Below are positions 16,095 to 24,561 of a stretch of DNA of 30,373 nucleotides, in pieces. Positions within the stretch are counted from its first letter, which is position 1. The number at the start of each line of letters is the position of its first letter. A program made the translations under genes and the position numbers. Location: positions 1 to 30,373 of the forward strand of contig CAMYPV010000010.1 of the NCBI GenBank assembly GCA_947293975.1. The letters are read 5' to 3'. The notes under the pieces were generated by a model. It saw nothing but the letters and a program-made list of their open reading frames with translations, did not search any database and was not told where the DNA came from. The stretch comes from an uncultured Ezakiella sp. GTDB lineage: Bacteria > Bacillota > Clostridia > Tissierellales > Peptoniphilaceae.

Positions 16095-17477
16095 CTAAAA
16101 TTCACAAGTGCCAACAGTTCTTGGGAATGGAAGCACGTCTCTAATGTTGTCAACGCCTGTCATATACATAACCATTCTTTCAAAACCAAGACCATATCCA
16201 CTGTGGACTGTTGTTCCGTATTTTCTTAATTCCAAATACCAGTAATAATCCTCTGGACATAGATGGAAATCTTTCATCTTTTGTTCTAGGACGTCGAAGT
16301 TTTCCTCTCTTTGGCTGCCGCCGATAATTTCTCCGATTCCAGGAACAAGAAGATCACACGCAGCAACTGTCTTGCCGTCTTCATTTAACTTCATATAAAA
16401 AGCCTTGATATCCTTTGGATAATCTGTTAAAAATACTGGTCCATCAAAAACATCCTCTGCCAAATATCTTTCGTGTTCGCGGCCTAAATCGTCGCCCCAC
16501 TCTGGATAAGCCTCAAATTTTTTGCCAGATTTTTGTAATATATCAATCGCTTCTGTGTATGTCAAGCGTTTAAAATCTGAATTGGCAATTTTATTAATCT
16601 TTTCGATAATTCCTTTTTCTACAAAGTTGTCGAAAAACTCCATTTCCTTTGGACAATGCTCTAAAACATATTTAATAATATATTTCATCATTGCTTCTGC
16701 AACATCCATATTGCCTTCAAGATCGCAAAATGCCATCTCAGGTTCAATCATCCAAAATTCTGCAGCGTGAGCCTTTGTATTTGAATGATCCGCTCTAAAT
16801 GTTGGACCAAATGTATAAATGTTTCTAAAAGCCTGTGCCATACATTCACCTTCAAGTTGGCCAGTAACAGCCATATTTACAGGCTTTCCAAAAAAGTCTT
16901 CGCTAAAATCAACCTTGCCTTCCTTATTTTTGGGCAAATTGTTTAGATCCATACTTGTGACGTGGAAAATTTCTCCAGCGCCCTCCCCATCAAATGCAGA
17001 GATAATTGGTGTGTGAGCATATACAAACCCACGTTCATTAAAGAATTTGTGTATTGCAAATGAAAGCTCACTTCTAACTCTAAACACAGCTTTAAATAAA
17101 TTTGCTCTTGGTCTTAAGTGAGCAATAGTTCTTAAGTATTCTCTCGTATGTCTTTTCTTTTGAAGAGGATAATCTGCATCACTTTCACCCAAAACCACAA
17201 TTTCTGTAGCTTTAACTTCAAAAGGTTGCTTCATATCAGGAGTTAAGACAACATTACCGCGAACACTTATGCTTGCGCTTAATGCTTGTTTTTTAATTTC
17301 TTCAAAATTATTTAAACTATCTTCAACAACAACTTGAACGCTTTCAAAATCGGTTCCGTCGCTTAATTCAATAAATAAAATGCTCTTTGAGTCACGAAGG
17401 TTTCTAATCCAACCTTCAATAACAACTTCTTTGCCATCATATTCTTTAAAACCATCAATTAATTTTCTTAATTCCAT
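16095..17477 (-). CDS. asnS: Asparaginyl-tRNA synthetase
   Basis: The 460-residue class IIb synthetase charges tRNA-Asn directly. An OB-fold anticodon-binding domain (about 1-110; VVIEGWIRNLRDSKSILFIE) is followed by the catalytic core with motif 2 (TFRADHSNTKAHAAEFWMIE) and motif 3 (GLGFERMVMYMTGVDNIRD). The C-terminus FPRTVGTCEF and the lack of the bacterial AspRS GAD insertion support Asn over Asp. AGGAGG lies four bases before the ATG. It follows the divIC-like gene by nine bases. Confidence 0.96.
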   Translation of the reverse strand: MELRKLIDGFKEYDGKEVVIEGWIRNLRDSKSILFIELSDGTDFESVQVVVEDSLNNFEEIKKQALSASISVRGNVVLTPDMKQPFEVKATEIVVLGESDADYPLQKKRHTREYLRTIAHLRPRANLFKAVFRVRSELSFAIHKFFNERGFVYAHTPIISAFDGEGAGEIFHVTSMDLNNLPKNKEGKVDFSEDFFGKPVNMAVTGQLEGECMAQAFRNIYTFGPTFRADHSNTKAHAAEFWMIEPEMAFCDLEGNMDVAEAMMKYIIKYVLEHCPKEMEFFDNFVEKGIIEKINKIANSDFKRLTYTEAIDILQKSGKKFEAYPEWGDDLGREHERYLAEDVFDGPVFLTDYPKDIKAFYMKLNEDGKTVAACDLLVPGIGEIIGGSQREENFDVLEQKMKDFHLCPEDYYWYLELRKYGTTVHSGYGLGFERMVMYMTGVDNIRDVLPFPRTVGTCEF

Positions 17478-17485
17478 AACTCCTC

Positions 17486-17773
17486 CTATTTTTTATCCTT
17501 ATCAAGATCATATACAATGATTTCTCTTGGTTTAATCATGCCCTGCCTTCTTGCGGCCTTCTCTATAAATTCATAAGAATTAGAATTTTCTAAGTCGTAA
17601 TTTAATGTCTTTAATTTTTCAGTGAGTTCCATCGATTTTTGATCAAGCTCTTTTTCAATTTCCTTTAGCTTCTTAATCTCGCTCTTAACTCTAATGTGAT
17701 TTGCTGCGGCAAAAATAAAAACAACAACAGCAAGCCCAACAAAAACCGCACTCAATGTCTTTTTTATTCTCAT
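17486..17773 (-). CDS. divIC: DivIC/FtsB-like septum formation protein
   Basis: The 95-residue bitopic protein has a basic N-terminus, one membrane helix (about 7-26) and an extracellular coiled coil rich in Lys, Glu and Leu (about 28-62). The family-typical ending EFIEKAARRQGMIKPREIIVYDL follows. DivIC/FtsB proteins join FtsL and DivIB in the divisome and link septal wall synthesis to FtsZ. Its start overlaps the rqcP stop by four bases (ATGA). In spore-forming relatives yabP and yabQ lie between rqcP and divIC; here the two are directly fused in order, which supports the identification. Confidence 0.87.
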   Translation of the reverse strand: MRIKKTLSAVFVGLAVVVFIFAAANHIRVKSEIKKLKEIEKELDQKSMELTEKLKTLNYDLENSNSYEFIEKAARRQGMIKPREIIVYDLDKDKK

Positions 17774-17991
17774 TTCGTCCTCACATACTCCGATTCTTTG
17801 TCAAAGCCAACCACCTCAAACTCCAAAACTTGCCTTGGCGTTTGAAGCGAAATTACATCTCCAATTTTAACCTCTGTTCCCGGCTTTGGATCAAGGTCAT
17901 TTAGCTTTACAGCTCCGTTTAAAATCGCCTCTTTTGAAACGGTTCTTCGTTTAATAATCCTAGAAACTTTTAAAAATTTATCTAATCTCAT
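17770..17991 (-). CDS. rqcP: S4-domain RNA-binding protein RqcP (YabO)
   Basis: The 73-residue protein is essentially one S4 domain: MRLDKFLKVSRIIKRRTVSKEAILNGAVKLN, then PKPGTEVKIGDVISLQ. RqcP binds 50S-peptidyl-tRNA complexes and works with RqcH in ribosome quality control (alanine tailing) in Firmicutes. It is slightly shorter than B. subtilis YabO. Its ATG lies inside the 3' end of the phosphatase gene (14-bp overlap) without a strong ribosome binding site, so translational coupling is expected. Neighbouring divIC and the yabO-divIC order elsewhere support the call. Confidence 0.87.
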   Translation of the reverse strand: MRLDKFLKVSRIIKRRTVSKEAILNGAVKLNDLDPKPGTEVKIGDVISLQTPRQVLEFEVVGFDKESEYVRTK

Positions 17992-19078
17992 AATTTATAA
18001 AAAGAGCGCACATATCGTCAAATTTTTCTTCACCGCTAAAGTCCAAGACCTCTTTTTGAATTGCCTCCAAAACATTTTCTGGATTTTTTTCAAATACGCT
18101 CTTAACTCTCTCCTCTCCAAATTCTTCGTTGTTTGTATTTCTGCATTCTGTTATACCATCTGTGATTAACAAAATTTTATCGCCTGGTAAAAATTCTACA
18201 ACCTTTTCTTGATAATCAATCTCTTCAAAAAAATTAGTAACAGGCTTTCCCGTCATCGAAATAATCTCAACTTTTCCATTTCTATACAAAAACATCGGAC
18301 AATTATGCCCAGCATTTGAATATGAAATCGTATTATCATCTGTATCAATTAATATATGAAACATCGTAAGATAATGATCCATATCAAGCCGTAGATTTAA
18401 AAATCTTCTGTGTAGCTCTTTTAAATTGTACGCTGATGAATGAAAATTTTCAAGATTTCTCATCGTCTCACGCACAAAAACTGTAACCATCGCAGCCGGA
18501 ACACCATGTCCACTGACATCACATATATAAGCAGATAACTTATTCTTTGCAATTGAAATTACATCAAATATATCGCCGCTTAGTTCATCGCAAGGATTGT
18601 ACATATAATCAACAAGTATATCTTTAAACCTAAGTTGCTTTGGTAAAATCGATTGCTGAATTGTTTTTGTAAGCTCAAGATCACGCTTCATCATCTCATT
18701 TGTAAGACTCATCTCGTATTCCATGTGCTTTCTATCGGTGTCGTCACGGTAAATATCTACAATTGCAAAAATATTTCCATCCGCATCCTTCATAGGCGCC
18801 GACAATAAATTGTAATGCCTGCCCTCATAAAAAATATCACCACTTGGAATATTATTGTCTACAAATTTCTCTCCAATGTAAATATCTGGAAAAAGCGCAT
18901 CGCCAAAATTCTTTTGCAAAGTGCTTGTCCTCATGCCTTGTGGATCAAATCCAAGTTTGTCACGAAGAGATTTGTTTGCAAAAAGCACAACACCTGCTGC
19001 GCTCGTAATCTTAACCCAATCTGGTATTACATCTAATATTTCAACATTGTTTCCTAAATTTATAATATTAAACATCAT
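17978..19078 (-). CDS. PAS-domain PP2C serine phosphatase (RsbU/SpoIIE type)
   Basis: The 366-residue soluble protein has an N-terminal PAS-like sensor (about 13-113; LDVIPDWVKITSAAGVVLFANKSL...) and a PAC-like exit (AIVDIYRDDTDRKHME). A coiled linker (about 115-145) ends in the IQQSILP signature of RsbU-type enzymes. The PP2C/SpoIIE domain (about 150-366) carries SGDIFD (167-172), CDVSGHG (186-192), SNAGHNCP (254-261), TDGITE (306-311) and FDDM (353-356), supplying the metal-binding Asp residues. Such enzymes dephosphorylate anti-sigma-factor antagonists. No membrane segments are present, unlike true SpoIIE with about ten. It overlaps the methyltransferase gene upstream and rqcP downstream. 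The nearby ATG at 19075 may be the true start. Confidence 0.88.
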   Translation of the reverse strand: MMFNIINLGNNVEILDVIPDWVKITSAAGVVLFANKSLRDKLGFDPQGMRTSTLQKNFGDALFPDIYIGEKFVDNNIPSGDIFYEGRHYNLLSAPMKDADGNIFAIVDIYRDDTDRKHMEYEMSLTNEMMKRDLELTKTIQQSILPKQLRFKDILVDYMYNPCDELSGDIFDVISIAKNKLSAYICDVSGHGVPAAMVTVFVRETMRNLENFHSSAYNLKELHRRFLNLRLDMDHYLTMFHILIDTDDNTISYSNAGHNCPMFLYRNGKVEIISMTGKPVTNFFEEIDYQEKVVEFLPGDKILLITDGITECRNTNNEEFGEERVKSVFEKNPENVLEAIQKEVLDFSGEEKFDDMCALFINYEIR

Positions 19079-20201
19079 TATCCCTCGGTGGTCTAGGACC
19101 TAACATGGTATAAAAATAAGTTTTAATCTTACCATTGTATAGCTTTCTGTTTTTATCAATTTTTCTTGAAAAAACAGATTTAACATCATAATCAGTAATC
19201 ACATATATCGACCAAGTTGGAATGGTTTCAATAAGTGAATTAAAATTTTCATAAGTTCTATCCAAAGTTTCGTCATCAAGTCTGATACCATAAGGTGGAT
19301 TTGTAATAATAACTCCGTAATCCTCAAGTTCTTCAATCTTTCTAACTTCCTTTGTAAAGAAAAATATATCATCAAGCCCAAGCGCCTCTGAATTTTCACG
19401 TGCAGTCATAATCATATTGCGATCATAGTCGCTCCCCATAATATTTATCTCACGCTCTTGATTAATCTCGGACTTTGCTTTATTTCTAATGCCCTTAAAG
19501 TCAACATCTTTCATAAAGCTAAAATGTTCGCAGTCAAATCTACGCAAAATCCCAGCCGGAATATTTTTGGCAATCATTGCCGCTTCAATAGGAATTGTAC
19601 CTGAACCTGTAAAAGGATCCAACAAAGGTCTGTCAGGATTCCACACTGAGAGCTGAATCATTGCAGAAGCAAGAGTCTCTTTAATTGGTGCAGCACCTTG
19701 CTTTCTACGGTATCCACGCTTGTGAAGACCAGGACCAGATGTGTTTAAATACAAAGTCGCAACATCATTTAGCATCGAAATTTCAAGGCTATAAATTTTC
19801 CCAGTTTTCTCGTAATAAGATTTATTGTATTTTTTATTTAGCTTATCAATAATTGCACGCTCTGTAATTCTTTGACAATCTGAAATCGAAAAGAGTTTTG
19901 AATTATAGCTTCTGCCATTTACAATAAAATTAGCATCCGGCTCCAATAAATCTGCCCACTCATATTTATACACAGCTTCATAAAGTTCTTCAAAAGTATA
20001 AGCTGTGAAGTTAAGCAAATTTACAAATACGCGTTCAGCCGTTCTCAAATATAAATTTGCTCTAAAAATATCAGTAGCATTGCCTTTAAACTCAATTCTA
20101 CCGTCTGTAACAGAAATAATATCCAAACCCAAATTTATAATTTCTCGCTTAAGAACAGCCTCCACTCCAAAGTGACATGTAGCCGTAATGATATAATCCA
20201 T
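19068..20201 (-). CDS. THUMP-domain N2-guanine rRNA methyltransferase (RlmL/YpsC type)
   Basis: The 377-residue protein has an N-terminal ferredoxin-like/THUMP region (about 1-160; ITATCHFGVEAVLKREI) and a Rossmann methyltransferase. The latter has the SAM loop LLDPFTGSGTIPIEAAMIA (193-211), the acidic IMGSDYD and the catalytic NPPYGIRL (301-308). Relatives methylate a guanine N2 in 23S rRNA (G2445 in E. coli); the exact target here is not proven. The start is the ATG at 20201, five bases after AGGAGG. An in-frame upstream extension of 21 hydrophobic residues precedes this site and overlaps the promoter, so it is rejected. It is the first gene of the long operon. Confidence 0.9.
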   Translation of the reverse strand: MDYIITATCHFGVEAVLKREIINLGLDIISVTDGRIEFKGNATDIFRANLYLRTAERVFVNLLNFTAYTFEELYEAVYKYEWADLLEPDANFIVNGRSYNSKLFSISDCQRITERAIIDKLNKKYNKSYYEKTGKIYSLEISMLNDVATLYLNTSGPGLHKRGYRRKQGAAPIKETLASAMIQLSVWNPDRPLLDPFTGSGTIPIEAAMIAKNIPAGILRRFDCEHFSFMKDVDFKGIRNKAKSEINQEREINIMGSDYDRNMIMTARENSEALGLDDIFFFTKEVRKIEELEDYGVIITNPPYGIRLDDETLDRTYENFNSLIETIPTWSIYVITDYDVKSVFSRKIDKNRKLYNGKIKTYFYTMLGPRPPRDNDV

Positions 20202-20223
20202 ATCTCCTCCTATAAGTAATATA

Positions 20224-20232
20224 ATTATAACA
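20224..20232 (-). promoter_or_regulatory. Extended -10 promoter of the rlmL-to-foldase operon
   Basis: The minus strand shows TGTTATAAT, a perfect TATAAT (20224-20229) with TG extension (20231-20232). No good -35 box is found in the A/T-rich DNA behind the sod terminator. It is about 25 bp upstream of the rlmL-like start and is the only promoter I see for the array running to 5947. Confidence 0.65.
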
Positions 20233-20244
20233 TGTTTTGATAAA

Positions 20245-20278
20245 TAAAAAAAGAGCACAATCATTAATTGTGCTCTTT
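20245..20278 (-). terminator. Intrinsic terminator of sodA
   Basis: A perfect 12-bp stem (AAAGAGCACAAT at 20250-20261 with its inverse at 20267-20278) encloses a 5-nt loop and is followed on the minus strand by a run of U residues. It starts 16 bp after the sod stop codon. Confidence 0.93.
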
Positions 20279-20293
20279 AAATACAATTTTCAA

Positions 20294-20872
20294 TTAGAAT
20301 CTTTCAGCAACTATATCCCAGTTTACAATCTTCCAGAACTCTGTTAAATATTTTGCTCTAGCATTTTTGTAGTCAAGATAGTAAGCGTGTTCCCAAACGT
20401 CATTGCCTAGAAGTGGAACAAGACCATCTGTCAATGGACAATCTTGGTTTGCAGTTGAAACAATCTTCAAATCGTTTCCATCTTTAACAAGCCATGCCCA
20501 ACCGCTGCCAAATCTGCTCTTGCCAGCATTTTCAAATTCTTCTTTGAATTTTTCAAATGATCCAAATGCCTTATCAATTGCTTCTTTTAAAGCACCTGTT
20601 GGTTCACTTGATCCACCTGGAATTAATTCTTCCCAGTATAGATTGTGGTTGTATACGCCACCTGCATTATTGATGATGCCAGCTGGTGCACCTTTAAGAT
20701 TTTTAATAATCTCTACAATGCATTTGCCTTCAAACTCTGTTCCTTTGATAAGTTTGTTTAAATTATCAACATAAGTTTGGTGGTGTTTGTCATGGTGAGT
20801 TTCAACAGTTTCTCTACCAATAACAGGTTCTAGTGCTTCATATGAGTATGGTAACTTCATTAATTCGATCAT
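20294..20872 (-). CDS. sodA: Superoxide dismutase, Mn-type (or cambialistic)
   Basis: The 192-residue Fe/Mn-family enzyme converts superoxide to oxygen and peroxide. Metal ligands are His26 (ETHHDKHH), His76 (VYNHNLYW), Asp158 and His162 (DVWEHAYY). Gly72 in NNAGG and Gln143 in TANQDCPL occupy the positions that distinguish Mn from Fe enzymes and favour Mn. There is no signal peptide, so it acts in the cytoplasm. AAGGAGG lies seven bases before the ATG. It is monocistronic, with its own terminator and a likely promoter at 20926-20953. Confidence 0.96.
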   Translation of the reverse strand: MIELMKLPYSYEALEPVIGRETVETHHDKHHQTYVDNLNKLIKGTEFEGKCIVEIIKNLKGAPAGIINNAGGVYNHNLYWEELIPGGSSEPTGALKEAIDKAFGSFEKFKEEFENAGKSRFGSGWAWLVKDGNDLKIVSTANQDCPLTDGLVPLLGNDVWEHAYYLDYKNARAKYLTEFWKIVNWDIVAERF

Positions 20873-20925
20873 AATCTTCCTCCTTAGAATCTTAAATGTT
20901 TTAATGTTTTAAATCTTACATTTTA

Positions 20926-20953
20926 ATTCTACCCACAAAAGCAAAGATATAAA
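20926..20953 (-). promoter_or_regulatory. Possible promoter of sodA
   Basis: The minus strand has TTTATA (20948-20953), 16 nt, then TAGAAT (20926-20931). Between it and the ribosome binding site the octamer AATGTTTT occurs twice in tandem on the plus strand (20895-20910). No PerR-like or Fur-like box is seen. Confidence 0.4.
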
Positions 20954-20956
20954 CAC

Positions 20957-20985
20957 ACAAAAAATGGCGAGATAATTCTCACCAT
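20957..20985 (-). terminator. Intrinsic terminator of clpB
   Basis: On the minus strand ATGGTGAGA pairs with TCTCGCCAT (20977-20985 and 20964-20972; 9 bp with one G-U) around ATTA. It is followed by six or seven U residues and begins only two bases after the clpB stop. Confidence 0.92.
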
Positions 20986-20987
20986 TT

Positions 20988-23552
20988 TTACTTAAATATT
21001 AATTTTTGTCCGTCGCTGTCGACAGTTACTTTTGAATTTTCAAGCACATCGCCTTTGATGATTGCTTTTGCAAGTTCTGATTCTAAGCTTTGGCTTATAA
21101 ATCTTTTGATTGGTCTAGCGCCGTATGCTGGATCGTATGACGAATCGATAATGAATTCTTCGCATGCATCTGTTATTTCAAGTTTGATATTTCTATCTTC
21201 CAATCTTTCGTTGATATTTGCTAATTCTAATTCGATTATTCTCTTCATATTATCCTTTGTTAAAGGCTTAAACATTACTATGTCGTCTATTCTGTTTAAA
21301 AATTCTGGTCTAAATGAAGATTTTAATGCTTCGTCAACTTCAAATTTTGCTTCTTCAGAGATTTCTCCGTTTGCATCTATGCCATCAAGTAGCGATCTTG
21401 AACCGATGTTTGATGTCATGATTAAAATTGTGTTTGTAAAATCAACCACGCGTCCTCTGTTGTCTGTAAGACGTCCGTCATCCAAAACTTGTAGCAACAA
21501 GTTGAATACATCTGGATGAGCTTTTTCAATTTCATCAAACAATACTACCGAATATGGTCTGCGGCGTACTGCCTCTGTGAGTTGTCCGCCTTCTTCGTAT
21601 CCTACATATCCTGGAGGAGCTCCAATCAATCTTGATACTGAGAATTTTTCCATATATTCACTCATGTCAATTCTTACCATATTTTTATCATCATCGAACA
21701 AATATTCTGTAAGTGCCTTTGAGAGTTCTGTTTTACCAACACCAGTTGGTCCTAAGAAGATGAAAGATCCAACCGGACGATTTTTATTTTGTAGCCCTGC
21801 ACGAGATCTTAAAATTGCATCTACAATCGAGTCCACAGCTTTGTCTTGTCCAACAACTCTCTTGTGCAACTCTTCGCCAAGATGCAACAATTTGTCCTTG
21901 TCTGTTTGCGACAATTTGCTTACAGGAATACCCGTCCACTCGTTTACAACTTTTGCAATTTCCTCTTCAGTAACTTCCATATTTAACATCAAGTCGCCTT
22001 TTTGCTTTTCGTTCAACTCTTTTAATTCTGCTTCGAGTTTTGGAAGTTCGCCGTATTTTAATTCTGAAATCTTTTCAAGATTATAATTTCTTTCCTCTCT
22101 TTCAATTTCTGTTTTGATTTCATCTATTCTCGTCTTAACTTTTTTAATTTTTTCAAGCTCAGATTTTTCAGATTCCCATTTATCTCTTAAAACTTGGTGT
22201 CTTTCTTTGTCTTCTTTTAATTCTACTTCAAGCATTTCAAGACGTTTTTTACTTGCATCGTCCGTTTCTTTCTTAAGAGCTTCACGTTCAATTTCAAGTT
22301 GTAAAATTTTTCTTTCAAGCTCGTCAATTTCAACAGGACTTGAGTCAATTTGCGTTCTAACCATTGCGCAAGCTTCATCCATCAAGTCAATCGCCTTGTC
22401 TGGTAAAAATCTATCCGTAATATATCTATCACTCATAGTTGCAGCTGCAATTACAGCTCCATCAGCAATTCTAATGCCGTGGTGTACTTCGTATTTTTCC
22501 TTAATGCCCCTTAGAATTGAAATTGTATCTTCAACACTTGGCTCACCTACATACACTTTTTGAAAACGTCTTTCAAGTGCAGCATCTTTCTCGATATACT
22601 GTCTGTACTCATCAAGAGTTGTTGCACCAATCGTGTGCAAAACACCACGTGCAAGAAGTGGCTTTAATAAGTTTCCAGCATCCATTGCGCCCTCGATTTT
22701 ACCAGCGCCAACTATTGTATGAATTTCATCGATGAACATTATAATTTTGCCATCTGACTTTTCAACTTCGTTTAATACTGATTTTAATCTTTCTTCAAAT
22801 TCACCACGATATTTTGCACCTGCAATCAATGCGCCCATATCAAGTTCATAAATTGTCTTATCGCGTAAACCTGCAGGCACGTCATTTTTTACAATTCTTT
22901 GTGCAAGTCCTTCAACAATTGCAGTCTTACCAACGCCAGGTTCACCAATCAAGATAGGATTGTTTTTTGTACGCCTTGACAATATTCTAATAACATCCCT
23001 AATCTCTTCATCACGTCCAATAACTGGATCCATCTTGCCTGATTTTGCCTCTTCAACTAAATCTCTTCCAAATCTTGCAAGTGCATCCATGGTTGATTCG
23101 GGATTATCTGTATTTATATTTTGATTCCCTCTAATATCCATAAGCACCTCCATAATTTTATTTTTATTAATATTATATTTATCAAAAATGTTTTTAAGTT
23201 CTGATTTATCAATCATTGCCAAAAGTATATGCTCCAAACTCAAATACGAGTCTTTAAAATCGCCTCTAATTTTGTCGGCCTGTGCAAGCACATCTGACAA
23301 AGATTTTGACATATACGCTCCTTGATTTGTGCTTTTTGGCAATTTATTGATTTCAGATTCAATATCCTTTATTAAATTGTTTTTGTCTATATTTAACTTT
23401 GTAAAAATTAGACCAACAACAGAATCGCTTTGTGCCATCGAAAGCGCAAGGTGATATGGTGTTATCTCTGGATTTTGAAATTCCTTTTGATATTCAACCG
23501 CCTTGTTAATCGCTTCTATTGTTTTAATTGTCATGTTTTCATTCATATTCAT
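20988..23552 (-). CDS. clpB: ATP-dependent disaggregase ClpB
   Basis: The 854-residue AAA+ unfoldase works with the Hsp70 system to dissolve protein aggregates. Domains in order: Clp-N repeat domain (about 1-145), AAA1 with Walker A GEPGVGKT (203-210), the coiled-coil middle domain typical of ClpB (about 400-520), AAA2 with Walker A GPTGVGKTE (near 600), and a C-terminal D2-small domain (YGARPIKRFIS). No ClpP-binding loop is evident, as expected for ClpB. It is the second gene after the J protein, 64 bp downstream, with no promoter or CtsR box of its own visible. A second ATG two codons in is also possible. Confidence 0.98.
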   Translation of the reverse strand: MNMNENMTIKTIEAINKAVEYQKEFQNPEITPYHLALSMAQSDSVVGLIFTKLNIDKNNLIKDIESEINKLPKSTNQGAYMSKSLSDVLAQADKIRGDFKDSYLSLEHILLAMIDKSELKNIFDKYNINKNKIMEVLMDIRGNQNINTDNPESTMDALARFGRDLVEEAKSGKMDPVIGRDEEIRDVIRILSRRTKNNPILIGEPGVGKTAIVEGLAQRIVKNDVPAGLRDKTIYELDMGALIAGAKYRGEFEERLKSVLNEVEKSDGKIIMFIDEIHTIVGAGKIEGAMDAGNLLKPLLARGVLHTIGATTLDEYRQYIEKDAALERRFQKVYVGEPSVEDTISILRGIKEKYEVHHGIRIADGAVIAAATMSDRYITDRFLPDKAIDLMDEACAMVRTQIDSSPVEIDELERKILQLEIEREALKKETDDASKKRLEMLEVELKEDKERHQVLRDKWESEKSELEKIKKVKTRIDEIKTEIEREERNYNLEKISELKYGELPKLEAELKELNEKQKGDLMLNMEVTEEEIAKVVNEWTGIPVSKLSQTDKDKLLHLGEELHKRVVGQDKAVDSIVDAILRSRAGLQNKNRPVGSFIFLGPTGVGKTELSKALTEYLFDDDKNMVRIDMSEYMEKFSVSRLIGAPPGYVGYEEGGQLTEAVRRRPYSVVLFDEIEKAHPDVFNLLLQVLDDGRLTDNRGRVVDFTNTILIMTSNIGSRSLLDGIDANGEISEEAKFEVDEALKSSFRPEFLNRIDDIVMFKPLTKDNMKRIIELELANINERLEDRNIKLEITDACEEFIIDSSYDPAYGARPIKRFISQSLESELAKAIIKGDVLENSKVTVDSDGQKLIFK

Positions 23553-23616
23553 TGTTGTTCACCACTCTTATATTAAATTTTAATTGATGTAGACATGCTA
23601 CAAAATATTTTGGGCT

Positions 23617-24531
23617 TTATTTTTCGCCTAATTTTCTCAACAATTCTTCTTTCTCTTTCGATAGATTTGTCGGATTTATAATTTTAATATTTGCATACAA
23701 GTCGCCAGTGTTATTTTTCATATCCACAAAGCCTTTGCCCTTTAGTTTTATTTTTTTGTCTGATTGCATATTTGGAGGAGTTTTCAATTTCATCTTTGTA
23801 CCCAATACTTCGATTTCCTTTTCAGTTCCAAAATATGCTTCCCACGGATAAAGCTCAAGATCTTTGTATAAGTCGAGTCCCTTCATCTTATATGGATGTG
23901 GATTAATCTTGATACTAAACATAATGTCTCTGTCAAGTCCCCACTTTTCTCCTCTAACTCTGATCTTTTTGTTTTCGGTAATACCACGTGGAATTTTTAC
24001 CTCAATAGTTTTTAATTGTCCTCCAATATTTAGATTTAATTTTTTAAGAGCGCCATGCATTGCGTCATTGATTGAGACTTCAAGTTCCATCTCGTAATTT
24101 TGTGGACGCCTTGAGCGACCGCCGCCAAAAATATCTTCGAAGCCGCCACCAAATCCACCATCACCTGTCGAATAATATGTGCGAGAACTTCTGCCGCCAC
24201 CAGCGCCGCCAAAAAACATATTAAAAAAATCACTAAAATCTGCGTTTCCGCTTCCAGTAAATCCACTGTAACCATAAGCGTTTGGATCGAAGTTTTGTCC
24301 GCCACTAAAATTATTGGTTGTTCCAAAAGTATCGTATGTTTTACGCTTCTTCTCGTCACCTAAAACTTCATAAGCTTCGTTAATCTCTTTGAATTTCTTC
24401 TCCGCTTCTTCATTGTTAGGATTTAAATCCGGATGATATTTTTTTGCAAGCTTTCTAAATGCACTTTTTATTTCATCGGCAGTAGCTGACTTCTCTACGC
24501 CTAATATTTTATAATAATCTTTATACTCCAT
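23617..24531 (-). CDS. J-domain co-chaperone without zinc finger (CbpA/DnaJ type B)
   Basis: The 304-residue protein has a J domain (1-68; YYKILGVEKSATADEIKSAF, HPD at 33-35). A Gly/Phe/Ser-rich linker (about 70-140; GGGFGGGFEDIFGGG) follows, then two C-terminal beta-barrel domains (about 145-298; VKIPRGI, MFSIKINPHPY, LKGKGF). The four CxxCxGxG zinc repeats of true DnaJ are absent, so it belongs with CbpA-type proteins that stimulate DnaK and deliver aggregates. It heads an operon with clpB, its disaggregation partner. AAGGAAG lies before the ATG and a CtsR operator 30 bp upstream. dnaK and grpE are not in the window. Confidence 0.93.
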   Translation of the reverse strand: MEYKDYYKILGVEKSATADEIKSAFRKLAKKYHPDLNPNNEEAEKKFKEINEAYEVLGDEKKRKTYDTFGTTNNFSGGQNFDPNAYGYSGFTGSGNADFSDFFNMFFGGAGGGRSSRTYYSTGDGGFGGGFEDIFGGGRSRRPQNYEMELEVSINDAMHGALKKLNLNIGGQLKTIEVKIPRGITENKKIRVRGEKWGLDRDIMFSIKINPHPYKMKGLDLYKDLELYPWEAYFGTEKEIEVLGTKMKLKTPPNMQSDKKIKLKGKGFVDMKNNTGDLYANIKIINPTNLSKEKEELLRKLGEK

Positions 24532-24561
24532 AAAATCACTTCCTTTAATAGATTTATCGTC

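Noticed and set aside
16080..17490. T-box riboswitches for asnS or leuS
   Set aside because: The gaps before both genes are about nine bases, too short for a T-box, and no T-box core motif is seen in the flanking coding DNA.
20202..20264. Hydrophobic 21-residue N-terminal extension of the RlmL-like protein
   Set aside because: It would span the promoter and the AGGAGG site of the inner start, and the family is cytoplasmic without a membrane anchor.
24036..24359. Minus-strand 107-codon frame inside the J protein gene
   Set aside because: It overlaps the Gly/Phe-rich segment of the J protein in another frame and has no start signal or family likeness.
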